Source: Adenophora triphylla var. japonica (lineage: Eukaryota > Streptophyta > Magnoliopsida > Asterales > Campanulaceae). From it: a stretch of 64,000 nt of DNA. Below the pieces are notes generated by a model, which worked only from the letters and a program-made list of their open reading frames with translations, was not told where the DNA came from and did no database searches. A program made the translations under genes and the position numbers. Positions 12,384 to 23,345 of the stretch are shown here, in pieces (position 1 is the first letter of the stretch; each line of letters opens with the position of its first letter). Location of the stretch: contig JAFEMH010002577.1 of the NCBI GenBank assembly GCA_022495995.1, positions 1-64,000 on the forward strand, written 5' to 3'.

Positions 12384-12578
12384 TTAATTGCTTTTCTGAT
12401 TTCCTGAAAATTCCCAAAAGGTCCTTTTGTCCCTTTTTATCCCAGAAAGGCTCCTCCCTTGGTTTGGTTGGGGGTTTGAGAGGGTTTTGAGTGAGAGAGG
12501 TCTTCGAGACTACGTTTGATGAGTCTGCGGTGTTTCCCGGGTGCTTGAAAGGGGGTGATCCAGATTGGGGTACTTACA

Positions 12579-13500
12579 GTTAGGAGCGGTAAGGAGTGCC
12601 CTAACCGACGACGTTGCACGGAACGCTATGGAGGCCAAGACAACGGTGGAGTTGCTGCAAACGCTGTCAGACATGTATGAGAAGCCGTCGAATATCAATA
12701 AGGTGCATTTGATAAAGAGGTTTGCGAATGCGAAGATGTCGAAGGGGGCGACGGCAAGTCATATCGGCAATTTCAAAGGTATGGTGGACCAATTGAAAAG
12801 TGTTGATATTACTTTCTCCGATGAAGTGCTAGCTTGTTTTCTACTAAAGTCATTGCACGATAGTTGGGAGGTTCTTGTCACAACGATTAGTACGTCAGCA
12901 ACATTGGTGTATACGGAGGTTAGAGATCTCATCCTTCAAGAGGAGTTGCGAAGGAAAGAGAAAAGGGGAGAATCTTCCGTAGATGGACCGCACTTAGGGT
13001 GGAGAGAAATAGGGAAGACCTAAAAGGGGAAAAAGGTCAAGTGCTACAATTGTGGTGAATTGGGGCATATCGGTTATATTTGTCCGGGAAAAGGTGGTTG
13101 TGCTAACGTGGTGGATGATGGTGGTGATGTATTAATCCTAGGGGAGGAGCAATCGGGTGAAGATTGGGTGTTGGATTACGGAGCTTCTTGTCATGCTAGT
13201 GGGGATGCGGAATCAATGAGGCGATACAAAACCGGAGATTTTGGGGTTCTCTATCTTGGTGATGGTCAACCATTGAAAATCAAAGGTAAGGGGATGTGAT
13301 GATGAAGACACCTAATGGACTGTTTTACAACTACACGACGTGATGCATGTTCCGGATTTGAGGAGAAGGGTGATTTACGTGGGACAACTTGACGGTGAAG
13401 GGTATGGTGTTTCTTTCATTGGTGGGTCTTGGGAAGTCACAAAAGGGGCTAAGGTGTTGGCTCGTAGGGTTAAGGGGAAGATGTTGTACTCTACCTACAA
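12579..13500 (+). pseudogene. Copia gag and protease, 5' truncated
   Basis: The frame begins at the Tat-like LTR edge and reads a copia gag (UBN2 type): LLQTLSDMYEKPS, NKVHLIKRFANAKMSKG, then LLKSLHDSWEVLV. A TAA at 13021-13023 interrupts it, but the same frame goes on to a perfect zinc knuckle CYNCGELGHIGYIC (about 13042-13083) and to the protease motif WVLDYGASCHAS near 13170. The usual D-S-G is D-Y-G here. After a stop at 13297 and a frameshift, HVPDLRRRVIYVGQLDGEGY (from 13343) matches the stretch that follows the copia protease. The rest of gag should lie left of the Tat element, outside the window. Confidence 0.85.
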
Positions 13501-13953
13501 TGTCGATGTTTGTTCCGGTGGGAGCAAGAGGCTAAAGAACCGGCCTGTTGGTGTGAAAAGGGGAGACATCAAGAAACGGTATGTTGGGGGGGACACAAAG
13601 TTGATCAACGTGGTGTGGAAGTCCAAGGGCCCTAACAGAGAGCGATTTCAGACCAAGAACAGTCGATGCAAGAAACAAGGTGTGTCCAAGTTTCAAGGGG
13701 AAGCATTGCGAGGAAGGTGGGTCTGGAGGGAGAAGGCGAAGTTAGACTTGCGGGGAGAAATCAAGGTAGAAGCTGATTTGGGGAGGCAAGAACGATCTAA
13801 CACGGAGAGGTTGAAACGTCGCTTGGTTTCAACTCGCCTTAGTACTTGAGGAGAGGAGAGGTAGTGTCAAGCCAATATGGAGGGGGAATGTGTTTGAAGG
13901 TCTTTACTCCGTGGTGGGAGTTGATGGGTGATTTTATGTTTGTTAGTTTAGTC
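13501..13953 (+). other. Remnant after copia protease; integrase, RT and RNase H absent
   Basis: The open frame that starts at 13340 runs to 13849 as a Lys/Arg-rich stretch with no integrase zinc finger (no LWH...H...CxxC pattern) and no RT motif. It then reaches the polypurine tract after about 100 bases. About 3 kb of pol is therefore missing. The join could be a deletion, or the element may be a gag-protease non-autonomous form. Confidence 0.6.
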
Positions 13954-13966
13954 TCCGGTGGGAGAT
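13954..13966 (+). other. Copia polypurine tract
   Basis: TCCGGTGGGAGAT lies immediately before the LTR start TGTTGGG. A purine-rich GGTGGGAGA block directly before TGTTGGG is a common copia arrangement and primes plus-strand DNA synthesis. Confidence 0.75.
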
Positions 13967-14480
13967 TGTTGGGTTTGGATCCTAAACTACAAGGAAGAGG
14001 AGGAGCCTAAGTCGGAGGTGATGAATCAAGAAGGAAAAATCTCGGAGGTGCTTCTGTCGAGGAGAGCGGCCGCGCTCAGGTGGAGAGCGACCGCGCTGGA
14101 GTTCTTTCGTGGGTGCCAAAATCTTCTGCCATTGAGGGCGGCCGCGCTGGCCTTGAGGGCGGCCGCGCTCGGTCCGAATCTGCAGCAGATTTTTATTTTG
14201 TTTCCTATTTTGATTAGATCTCTTCTTAAACTGAGTTAGGGCTTCCTTGTATAACTATATAAGCATAATTTCGGCCTAGAACATATTGTAGTTGATTGTA
14301 GCAACATATTAGAAGGAGACTAATAACATATTGGCTTGGCAATTGCCCCCGGACGTAGTTCACGAGTTGGTGAATGAACCGGGTAAACAACTCTTGTGTT
14401 CTTGTGTGTGATTGTTTCTTTCTTGTACGTGTGGGTGTGTTGATTTCCTTATCTTGATTGCAACGGGGTATCACCAATTT
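13967..14480 (+). repeat. 3' LTR of the copia element (end uncertain)
   Basis: It starts with TGTTGGGTTTGG directly after the polypurine tract. It contains four copies of a GC-rich box (G(C/G)GCCGCGCT or GCGACCGCGCT at about 14066, 14086, 14137 and 14158). The end is not certain because a SINE-like sequence follows and no second LTR is in the window for comparison. Confidence 0.6.
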
Positions 14481-14568
14481 CACAACAAAGGATTCCCTCA
14501 AGGGGAATCGAACCTGCAACCTCCCCGAAGAAAAGCCGCTAAGATACCACAAGGCCAAGGCCCATTAG
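14440..14568 (-). mobile_element. tRNA-derived SINE (head region)
   Basis: On the minus strand a B-box, GGTTCGATTCC (plus 14504-14514), follows an A-box-like TGGTATCTTAGCGG (plus 14536-14549) at about the spacing of an internal RNA polymerase III promoter. Plant SINEs carry such tRNA-like heads. The sequence cannot fold as a complete tRNA. The 3' end is not resolved. Confidence 0.5.
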
Positions 14569-15032
14569 GTTATTTAAGTATGACAACTTGCTTAATTATT
14601 GTTCTCATATACTCTTTCTATGTATGACAACTTGCTTCATTTTTGCTTGGTAACATAATTTAAGTAGAGAGTGTATATATTTAAAAGTATTATTAGAGGG
14701 AAAGAGGTTACGAGTATGATAGGTGTGGTAAGATTTGCAAGTGTATCATAGGATTTTTAGTATGTGAATATAACAACCGACGTATGATAGATAAAAAAAG
14801 AATAAAAAATTGGCATTTTAAGAAAGAAACTTACAAATAAAGCACCCAAAAAGAAAATTAGTGCAACTTTTTATGAACACATGGAGTATAACCAACTATC
14901 GGCCACAAAACCTAGGGTTAACTCTGTAACACTACATTTATGAATATCGTATTGTAATATTTCGCCATGACAGCGCCCTAAACATAATCAATTAATTTGT
15001 CAAGATGTCTAAGCAATTTCGTACTAAATCTT
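14569..15032. other. AT-rich intergenic DNA
   Basis: No gene or recognised repeat. It is AT-rich with scattered short direct repeats (TATGACAACTTGCTT twice, near 14580 and 14621). Confidence 0.5.
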
Positions 15033-15035
15033 TTA

Positions 15036-15865
15036 GGGGCCGTTTGGTTTGCGGTAATTGGCCATTCCATGGCGGAATGGAATGGTCAATTCCATTGGCT
15101 TCATTTCTTCGTCGTGTTTGGTTCAAAATTTTCATTCCCCCGGAATGCTCAATTCCTTGATTTGATGAAATTTGTCATTCCCTCCATATATGGAAGGAAT
15201 GGCCAATTCCCTTGACAATGGAATGAAAAAAAAAATTATGACCAAAATACCCCTACCTACCCCCCAATCCAGCCCCCCACCCCCACAACCCCCACACGAA
15301 TTTTTTTTGCATACTCCCCGCCCTACCCCCCATCCAGCCCTCACCCCCACCCCCCACGATTTTTTTTTTTTTCAGATACCCCCGCTCCTACCCCCACCCC
15401 CCACCCCACCCCACCCCCACGAATTTTTTTTTTGCATACCCCCTGCCCTACCCATCCCCCACCCCTCCCCCATGAATTTTTTTTGCATACCCCCTGCCCT
15501 ACCCCCCCCCCATCCAGCCCCCACCCCCACCCCACGAATTTTTTTATACCCCCTGCCCTATTCCCTCCCCCCCATCCCACAATTTTTTTTTTGCATACCC
15601 CCGCCCTACCTCCCCCTTCCCCGCCAATTTTTTTTTTTAAAAGAAGGGTAAATTGAACATTTTATATGCTTTCATTCAATTTCTATAATTTGTATTTTCA
15701 AACCAAACATGATTTGTCAAGGAATTGAATGACAATTTCATTTCATTCCGTGCCAACCAAACGGAGGGGTTTGACCAGTTTTTTTCCATTCCAATTCCTT
15801 CAGGAATTCAATTTCATTGACCATTCCATTCCTTCACTTTTTTTTTCACCGAATCAAACGGCCCC
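15036..15865. mobile_element. Tourist-like (PIF/Harbinger) MITE
   Basis: Terminal inverted repeats GGGGCCGTTTGGTTTG / CGAATCAAACGGCCCC are flanked by a TTA target duplication (15033-15035 and 15866-15868). A 3-bp TTA/TAA duplication is typical of PIF/Harbinger. Subterminal parts are also inverted (GGAATGG...CCATTCC). No transposase is encoded. The middle is filled by a C-rich tandem repeat, which makes it longer than most MITEs. Confidence 0.8.
15240..15640. repeat. C-rich minisatellite inside the MITE
   Basis: Units of roughly 55-75 bases, each with an ACGAATTTTTTTT-like run, GCATACCCCC and a long CCCCACCCC stretch, are repeated about six times. The Pro-rich open frame (15172-15651) and its Gly-rich complement are products of this repeat and are not genes. 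Confidence 0.8.
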
Positions 15866-15868
15866 TTA

Positions 15869-16081
15869 TTGTATTGGTTTATTTTCTCTCGGTGGACATT
15901 ATAATTTTCAAAGACTTACTTTCTCCGTTGCACTTCACTTATTATCAAATTTTTTGACACTAAAATTAAGAATAAGTTGGAAAGAGTGTTAGTGGAATAA
16001 AGTGTTTGTTGGAATTTGGTTCCAATTATTGAGTTTGATCATATTTGATCAAAAATTAAATGTAATTTCATTTTATCTAAA
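15869..16081. other. Unassigned AT-rich DNA
   Basis: No gene or defined repeat recognised in this short stretch between the Tourist-like MITE and the Helitron-like end. Confidence 0.4.
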
Positions 16082-16112
16082 CTAGTATTGCACCCATGTG
16101 TTGCATGGTATA
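16082..16112 (-). mobile_element. Orphan Helitron 3' end
   Basis: The minus strand ends with a small hairpin (ACCATGCAACACATGGGT) followed about 10 bases later by CTAG and then T. That is the Helitron 3' pattern (hairpin plus CTRR, inserted before T). The 26841 Helitron has the same layout. The matching 5' TC end was not found, so the body may have been deleted or broken by later insertions. Confidence 0.5.
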
Positions 16113-16171
16113 AGCAAAATTTTGTTATATTAACATATTTTATTTAAATAATGTTATATAATTATAATATA

Positions 16172-16228
16172 CTCCCTCCGTCCCGCTATAAATCACACAT
16201 TTTCTAAAATGGCAAAGAATCTTTACTA
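16172..16228. mobile_element. Stowaway-like MITE, left part, split by the TRIM composite
   Basis: It starts with CTCCCTCCGTCC after a TA and continues TTTCTAAAATGGCAAAGAAT...TTTACTA up to the TRIM border. The intact MITE at 31668-31944 has the same block running straight into TTCCCTCCACTC, which here appears only after 19055. This shows that the TRIM interrupted the MITE. Confidence 0.8.
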
Positions 16229-16514
16229 TATTAGAATAATGAGGGTTAGACGAAGTCAATTAAAACATGGAAGAGAAGAATTGAATTGAATGACTCAATT
16301 GATTATGATGCTAGAGATACATATTTATAGGATTACAATGAGGAGATAATCTCCTAGAAGAAGGTTTCTAATTCCTAGAAGGAGAAGGTTACTAATCTAA
16401 TACAAAGATTGTGTTTTTTAATCTAATACAAGGATTGTGTTTCCTAATCTAATATATAACAATATATACTTTGAATATAATATAATATAATGATATTATA
16501 TTATATTCCTAATA
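16229..16514 (-). repeat. TRIM LTR 1 (3' LTR)
   Basis: 286 bases from TATTAGAATAATGAG to TTCCTAATA, followed by the tract TGCCCCTGCAAG. On the minus strand that tract reads CTTGCAGGGGCA, a polypurine tract just before the LTR start. Confidence 0.85.
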
Positions 16515-17421
16515 TGCCCCTGCAAGATGGACGGTCTTTGGATAAGTCCAATCTTGGAGAGTGATGAGATGAACCGGGTTTGATGACGCAGTTGAAGATG
16601 AATGTGTTCCCGGACATGTACGTTATTTTTGATGTGATGTGGTTTCTCGCATCCGAGGTGTTGGTGCATGACTACGTCGGAGACGCTGGGGTTGTGGAGA
16701 GGGGTTTCGGGTTTATCGAGGGGGTTTTGAAGTAGGGGGAATTGGTTTCGGCTAGGTCGAGGGGGTTTTGAAGTATGGGTTATGCACGTGGAGTCACCTT
16801 GTACAAGTAGGGGTTTTACCCCTCACGTGTTGGTCAAAGGGTTTTTGTAAAAAAAATTGGGGTTTCGATCAAAATGGTTTTGAAGTAGGGGTTATGCACG
16901 TGGAGTCACCTTGTACAAGTAGGGGTTTTACTCCTCACGCGTGAGACAAGCACGTGAAGTCACCTTGTACAAGTAGGGGTTTCACCCCTCACGTGTTGAT
17001 CAAAGGGTTTTCGTAAAAAAAAATTGGATTTCGGTCAAAAGAGTTTTTAAGCCGAGGGGATTGAATTACAAAAATGTTTAGGATTTCGGTCAAAAGGGTC
17101 TTTGAGCCGATTGGGTTATGGTGGTTTAAGAGGGGGGTTTAGCTTTGCCGATATTGGTGGTTGAAAGGGGGGGGGGGTTGGTGTATAAGGGTTGTCTTTA
17201 GGTGGTGGGGGTTTTGGGGGTTATGCACGTGGAGTCACCTTGTACAAGTAGGGGTTTTACCCCTCACGCGTGAGACGAGCACGTGGAGTCACCTTGTACA
17301 AGTAGGGGTTTCACCTCTCACGTGTCGTTCAAAGGGTTTTTGAGCCGAGGGGATTGAATAACAAAAAAAAAATTTGGTGGCGGAAGCAAGGTGGCGGAGA
17401 AGTTCTTCTATGGATCTTAAT
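16515..17421 (-). other. TRIM internal region 1 with tandem repeat
   Basis: Non-coding. It carries five copies of a CACGTGGAGTCACCTTGTAC block (starting near 16785, 16897, 16951, 17226 and 17280), each followed by AAGTAGGGGTTT(T/C)AC. AAAGGGTTTTTG(A)GCCGAGGGG-type blocks are interspersed. Its outer segments match internal region 2. No gag or pol motif is present. Confidence 0.75.
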
Positions 17422-17433
17422 GCTCTAATACCA
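17422..17433 (-). promoter_or_regulatory. TRIM primer binding site, middle copy
   Basis: GCTCTAATACCA on the plus strand reads TGGTATTAGAGC on the minus strand, one base from the standard initiator tRNA-Met site TGGTATCAGAGC. It touches the LTR directly. The copy at 18479-18490 (GCTTTGATATCA) has two changes. Confidence 0.8.
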
Positions 17434-17729
17434 TATTAGAATAATGAGAGTTAGACGAAGTCAATCAAAACATGGAAGGGAAGAATTGTATTGAAAGACT
17501 CAATTGATTATGATGCTAGAGATACATATTTATAGGATTACAATGAGAAATCTCCTAGAAGAAGAAGGTTTCTAAGATTGTGTTTTCTAATCTAATACAA
17601 GGATTAATCTCCTAGAAGGAGAAGGTTTTTAAGATTGTGTTTTCTAATCTAATACAAGGATTATGTTTCCTAATCTATATATTACAATATATACTTTGAA
17701 TATAATATAATGATATTATATTTCTAATA
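17434..17729 (-). repeat. TRIM LTR 2 (middle)
   Basis: 296 bases from TATTAGAATAATGAGAG to TTTCTAATA. It has a polypurine tract on its left-element side (plus TGCCCCCACAAG at 17730) and a primer site on its right-element side. It therefore served as the 5' LTR of one unit and the 3' LTR of the other. Confidence 0.85.
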
Positions 17730-18490
17730 TGCCCCCACAAGATGAACGATCTTAGGATAAGTCCAATCTTGGAGAGTGATGAGATGAATCGGGTTTGATG
17801 ATGAGTTGAAGATGTGTTCCAGGACATGTGTGTCGTTTTCTAATGAGATGTGGTTCCTCGCATCCGAGGTGGTGATAGGTTGGTGCATGACTACGTCGGA
17901 GACGGTGGGGTTGTGGAGAGGGGTTTTGGATTTATCGAGGAGGTTTTGAAGTAGGGGGAATTGGTTTCGGCTAGACCGAGGGGGTTTTGAAGTAGGGGTT
18001 ATGCACGTGGAGTCACCTTGTACAAGTAGGGGTTTTACCCTTCACGTGTGAGACGAGTACGTGGAGTCACCTTGTACAAGTAGGGGTTTCACCCCTCACG
18101 TGTCGGTCAAAGGGTTTTTTTTTTAGCCGAGGGGATTGTATAACAAAAAAAAATTGGGGTTTCAGTCAAAAGGGTTTTTGAGCCGAGGGGGTTGAGTACC
18201 AATTTTTTTTTTGGGGTTTCAGTCAAAAAGATTTTTGAGCCAAGGGGGTTGATTTAAAAAAAAGTTTAAGGTTTCGGTCAAAAGAATTTTTGAGCCGAGG
18301 GGGTTGATTTTAAAAAAGTTTAAGGTTTCGGTCAAAAGGATTTTTGAGCCGAGGGGGTTGATGAAAAAAAGGGTTTAGGGTTTCGATGGTTGATGGCGGA
18401 AGCTAAGGTGGTGGGTGTGGGGCGGCTTAGGGTTTTTCCGCTAAGGTTTCGCGGAGAAGTTCTTTTATGGATCTTAATGCTTTGATATCA
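17730..18490 (-). other. TRIM internal region 2
   Basis: Non-coding and collinear with internal region 1 at both ends. It has two CACGTGGAGTCACC-type blocks (18004 and 18059) and four or more TTTTTGAGCC(G/A)AGGGGGTTGA blocks (about 18170-18365). The repeat makeup differs from region 1, so the copies have drifted by repeat gain and loss. Confidence 0.75.
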
Positions 18491-19050
18491 TATTAGAATA
18501 ATGAGGGTTAGACGAAGTCAATCAAAACATGGAAGATAAGAATTGTATTGAATTGACTCAATTGATTATGATGCTAGAGATACATATTTATAGGGTTACA
18601 ATGAGGAGGTAATCTCCTAGAAGAAGGTTTCTAATTCCTAGAAGGAGAAGGTTACTAATCTAATACAAAGATTGTGTTTCCTAATCTAATACAAGGATTG
18701 TGTTTCCTAATCTAATATACTCCCTCCGTCCCATAAAACTTTACTCCTTTACTGTTGAGAACGGAAAATAAGGAATAATGTTATTAAAGTAGGTGTTGTG
18801 AGTGGGAGGAGAGAGAATGAGTGGAAAGAAAAGTAAATTTGAAAAGTGTTGTGAGTATGACAAGTGGGTCCCATGAATAAAGAAGTATTAAAAAATTTCA
18901 TTTTTAAGAAAGTGGGACTTTAAAGTGGGACGCCCAAAATAGTAAAAGGGGTAATATTTTATAGGACGGAGGGAGTATAACAATATATACTTTGAATATA
19001 ATATAATATAATATAATATAATATAATGATATTATATTATATTCCTAATA
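18491..19050 (-). repeat. TRIM LTR 3 (5' LTR), carrying a Stowaway insertion
   Basis: LTR sequence as in LTR1, but interrupted at 18718 by a 256-base MITE. The right end has an expanded ATAAT repeat before ATTCCTAATA. Without the MITE the length is about 300 bases. Confidence 0.85.
18720..18975. mobile_element. Stowaway-like MITE inside TRIM LTR 3
   Basis: CTCCCTCCGTCC...GGACGGAGGGAG with TA on both sides (18718-18719 and 18976-18977). The uninterrupted TRIM LTR at 16439-16470 shows the empty site CTAATATATAACAATATA. This is a clean insertion that post-dates the TRIM. Confidence 0.9.
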
Positions 19051-19290
19051 TACTATTCCCTCCACTCATTCTCTCTTCTACATTATTTTAATACTCACAA
19101 CACCATTATAATTTACTATTCCCTCCACTCATTCTCTCTCATATTTTACTTTTACACTCACAACACTTTCTCCATTATTTTTTTTTCTTAATTTACGCGT
19201 AAACAGTAACTGTTTAATTTCCTAATATACTATTCCCTCCACTCATATTTTTTTTTCTTAATTTACGCGTAAACAGTATTAATTATGAGT
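19051..19290. mobile_element. Stowaway-like MITE, right part, decayed
   Basis: It continues the MITE interrupted at 16228 (TTCCCTCCACTCATTCTCTCT...ACACAACACC). Part of it is duplicated: the segment TTTTTTTTCTTAATTTACGCGTAAACAGTA occurs at 19180-19212 and 19248-19279. The expected GGACGGAGGGAG end is lost. Confidence 0.65.
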
Positions 19291-19388
19291 CCAAAATAAT
19301 TTTACATTGAAAATAATTTATAATAAAAAGTTAAAACTAATGAAAGTATACACATGTTATAATTATTTAACCAACACAATAAATATTA

Positions 19389-19701
19389 CTCCCTCCGTCC
19401 CACTTCAAATGGTCCAATTTCCTTTTTGGGACGTCCCACTTCAATTGGTCCCTTCCATAAATGGAAAGTTTTCCATATATTTATACCATTATCATCTCCA
19501 CATATTTACAAAAAAACCACACTATTCCTCCCACTCATTCTCTCTCCTATTAAATATTTTTAACTTTTACATTCTCTCTCCTATTTCCTACCACACATTT
19601 AACTTTTACATTCTCTCACCTCTAATTTCTATCCACTTTATTCATTTTTCTTAAAAACCGTGAAATAAACCAAGGGACCATTTGAAGTGGGACGGAGGGA
19701 G
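19389..19701. mobile_element. Stowaway-like MITE
   Basis: 27-base perfect terminal inverted repeats beginning CTCCCTCCGTCCCACTTC, a TA target duplication (19387-19388 and 19702-19703), and 313 bases in total with an AT-rich core. It has no coding capacity; the 115-codon frame at 19307 only crosses it. Such MITEs are moved by Tc1/mariner-type transposases from elsewhere. Confidence 0.9.
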
Positions 19702-19703
19702 TA

Positions 19704-20588
19704 TAAATTTTGAAAGCTTTTTGTATACACATATTTCGTGATGTGAGGAACTTCAGTGATTATTCCAATAAAAATTGTTATTTTAAAATATTTTTCCTTA
19801 AATGATTTATTTTACTACTTTGTTATTTTACTATTCATTATATAATTGAAAAATTAAAAATTTGGAATAGCAAGCGTATTTATGCATCTTTGCTAAAATA
19901 AATATTTTTAAAATATCCCTAAATCAAAAGTTTGATATTCAATTATTTTTTATTCTAAAAGGACAATTCATTTGAATTTGAAATATTCACTTTGAAAAAA
20001 AAAGATAAATATTCTTATTATTCACTTTTAAACATTTAATTTACGATAATAAAAAAATAGTGAAAGAAATTTAGTAAAAATGTTTAGAACAAAGCTTTTT
20101 ATAAAAACACCAATTTTAAAACAAAAATTTCTTACATTGGAGTATATTAAGAGACAAAGTAGTAATGATTAAAACAAAATCATCTACTTAGTCAACGTAT
20201 TTAGTAGCCTTATTATGACAACAATTGTATCGACTTTTGATTCTTTTTATAATTTGAATAATTTTGATATAATTAAATAAACAAAAATCAAAATTAACAA
20301 CTACAGTTAAAACTAATGTAACCATTTATCCAATTTTTTAGTGAAATAAACTCCCCAAAAAAATAAATCTTAAATCAACACGAAATAATGGCTCCTTCGT
20401 CAAAAAGTGCAAGACACCGAAAAGTTAGCAATGTCTTTTATGCATTAATATTTTCATCTATATAACGTGGGGATCAATAAAACCTGTAAAATAGTAAATA
20501 AAACTAATAAGAAATAAAATAAACATGAAATAATAAAATTTCACCTATATAATGTGGGGTATCAACCAAAAAGTTATGTTAGATTATA
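19704..20588. other. AT-rich intergenic DNA
   Basis: No gene or recognisable element. It is very AT-rich. Confidence 0.5.
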
Positions 20589-20770
20589 CTCCCTCCATCC
20601 TATTATAAAATACGCACTTACTATTTGCTCAGAAATTAAGGAAAATGTTAGTGGATTGAGTGTTGTGAGTATGAAAAATGAGGTTGAAGAGAGAAAATGA
20701 GTTATTGTTCTGAGTATGATATGCGAGTTCCATTAATATAAAAATAATAAAATATTTCCATTTTAGAGAG
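20589..20770. mobile_element. Stowaway-like MITE, right end lost
   Basis: It begins with CTCCCTCCATCC after TA and contains the AT-rich core found in the other copies (GTTGTGAGTATGA...GAGAGAAAATGA), but the matching right inverted repeat is missing. A second MITE starts six bases later. Confidence 0.6.
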
Positions 20771-20776
20771 TATATA

Positions 20777-21055
20777 CTCCCTCCGTCCCACTCGACTTAG
20801 GACCAATTTCCATTTTGGGCATTCCACTCGACTAATGACATCTCAAAATGGCAAATTTATATTATTTTTATATTCAAAAATACTCACTTGTCATACTAAT
20901 AACAACAATCTTCTTACTATGCCCCTCATTCTCCCTCATATTTTACTTTTCATACTCACAATACCTGCTTCACTCATTCTCTCCTTTTATTATATTAATA
21001 TTTTTTAATTTTTGTGTCGGAAGAGAAAATTCTAAATCGGATTAGACGTAGGGAG
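20777..21055. mobile_element. Stowaway-like MITE, diverged
   Basis: Starts CTCCCTCCGTCCCACTCGACTTA and ends with an imperfect inverted copy, TAAATCGGATTAGACGTAGGGAG. TA lies on both sides. 279 bases, no coding capacity. Confidence 0.75.
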
Positions 21056-22840
<1,785 letters not shown>

Positions 22841-23345
22841 AATTTCACCGTTGTTCTAAGTTCACATTTGTTTTTGAAAAGTTCACAATTGTTTCAAAAA
22901 TAACTAAGAAGTTAACTATTGTTTTAACTAAATTTATAATTTTTGCATGAAAATGGCTACCATTTACTTAATTCACAGTTGTGTTTAGTTAGATTCACAA
23001 TTTTTTTAGTCTGTTATGGTCGATATTTTTGCAATTTTATTAGATTATTTGAAATAATTGTTAATTTCACAGTTATTTTTAGTTTTTATGACCTCTATTT
23101 TTACAATTTTATGAAATTATTTGATATATTTGTTAATTTCAAAGTTGTTTTTAGTTAAGTTCTCGATTTTTTAGTCTGACATCTATTTTTGCTATTTTAT
23201 GAGATTATTTGAAATATTTGTTAAGTTCACAGTTGTTGTTAGTATTTTATGACCTTTATTTTACTATTTTATGAGATCATTTGACATATTTTTTAAGTTC
23301 ACAATTTTTTTAGTTAAATTCATAATTATTTTTAGTATTTTATAA
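22841..23345. repeat. AT-rich tandem repeat of about 90-100 bases
   Basis: Units pairing TTCACA(G/A)TTGTTTTTAGTTA with a TTTTATGA(G/A)ATTATTTGA block recur about five times with drift. The repeated starts TTAATTTCACAGTT / TTAAGTTCACAGTT are the clearest register marks. The frame at 22943-23158 is a product of this repeat. Confidence 0.7.

Larger units (their letters stand above)
1..12578 (-). mobile_element. Tat/Retand-like Ty3/gypsy element, decayed and partial
   Basis: On the minus strand the order from high to low coordinate is LTR, PBS-like site, gag, protease and integrase, which is the Ty3/gypsy order. The reverse transcriptase and RNase H expected between protease and integrase are absent. 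The right LTR tip (TGTAAGTACCCC on the minus strand) abuts copia gag at 12579, so this element inserted into that copia. The left LTR tip is not seen and probably lies outside the window. The gag and integrase motifs match the Tat group (Tat/Retand/Ogre). All reading frames carry stops and frameshifts, so it is a dead copy. The region is clearly more GC-rich than the rest of the window. Confidence 0.75.
11154..12578 (-). repeat. 5' LTR of the Tat-like element
   Basis: The outer (high-coordinate) edge is sharp. TACTTACA at 12571-12578 reads TGTAAGTA on the minus strand and abuts copia gag coding sequence. The second Tat-like LTR in the window (60142-61894) has the same outer tip, TGTAAGTACxCCAATC. 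The inner edge is uncertain and could be at 11574 (TGTTGG). It contains a TATA box, four inverted-repeat boxes, a GT microsatellite at 11467-11483, and a GC-rich stretch with repeated GGTTCGGCGTG(C/A)GT motifs around 11670-11820. Confidence 0.6.
16229..19050 (-). mobile_element. TRIM-like composite with three LTRs
   Basis: Three related LTRs (16229-16514, 17434-17729, 18491-19050) enclose two internal regions. The whole is flanked by an exact 5-bp target duplication TACTA (16224-16228 and 19051-19055). Minus-strand orientation is set by PBS sites next to LTR2 and LTR3 and by polypurine tracts next to LTR1 and LTR2. There is no coding capacity. The termini are TATTAG...CTAATA on either strand rather than TG...CA. 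One insertion followed by unequal recombination, or mobilisation of a tandem copy, would explain three LTRs inside one target duplication. Confidence 0.85.

Noticed and set aside
14504..14549. Functional tRNA gene
   Set aside because: A-box and B-box are present, but no cloverleaf or acceptor stem can be drawn. SINE head is the better reading.
15172..15651. Proline-rich 159-codon open frame
   Set aside because: Product of the C-rich minisatellite in the MITE. No start context, domain or codon pattern beyond the repeat.
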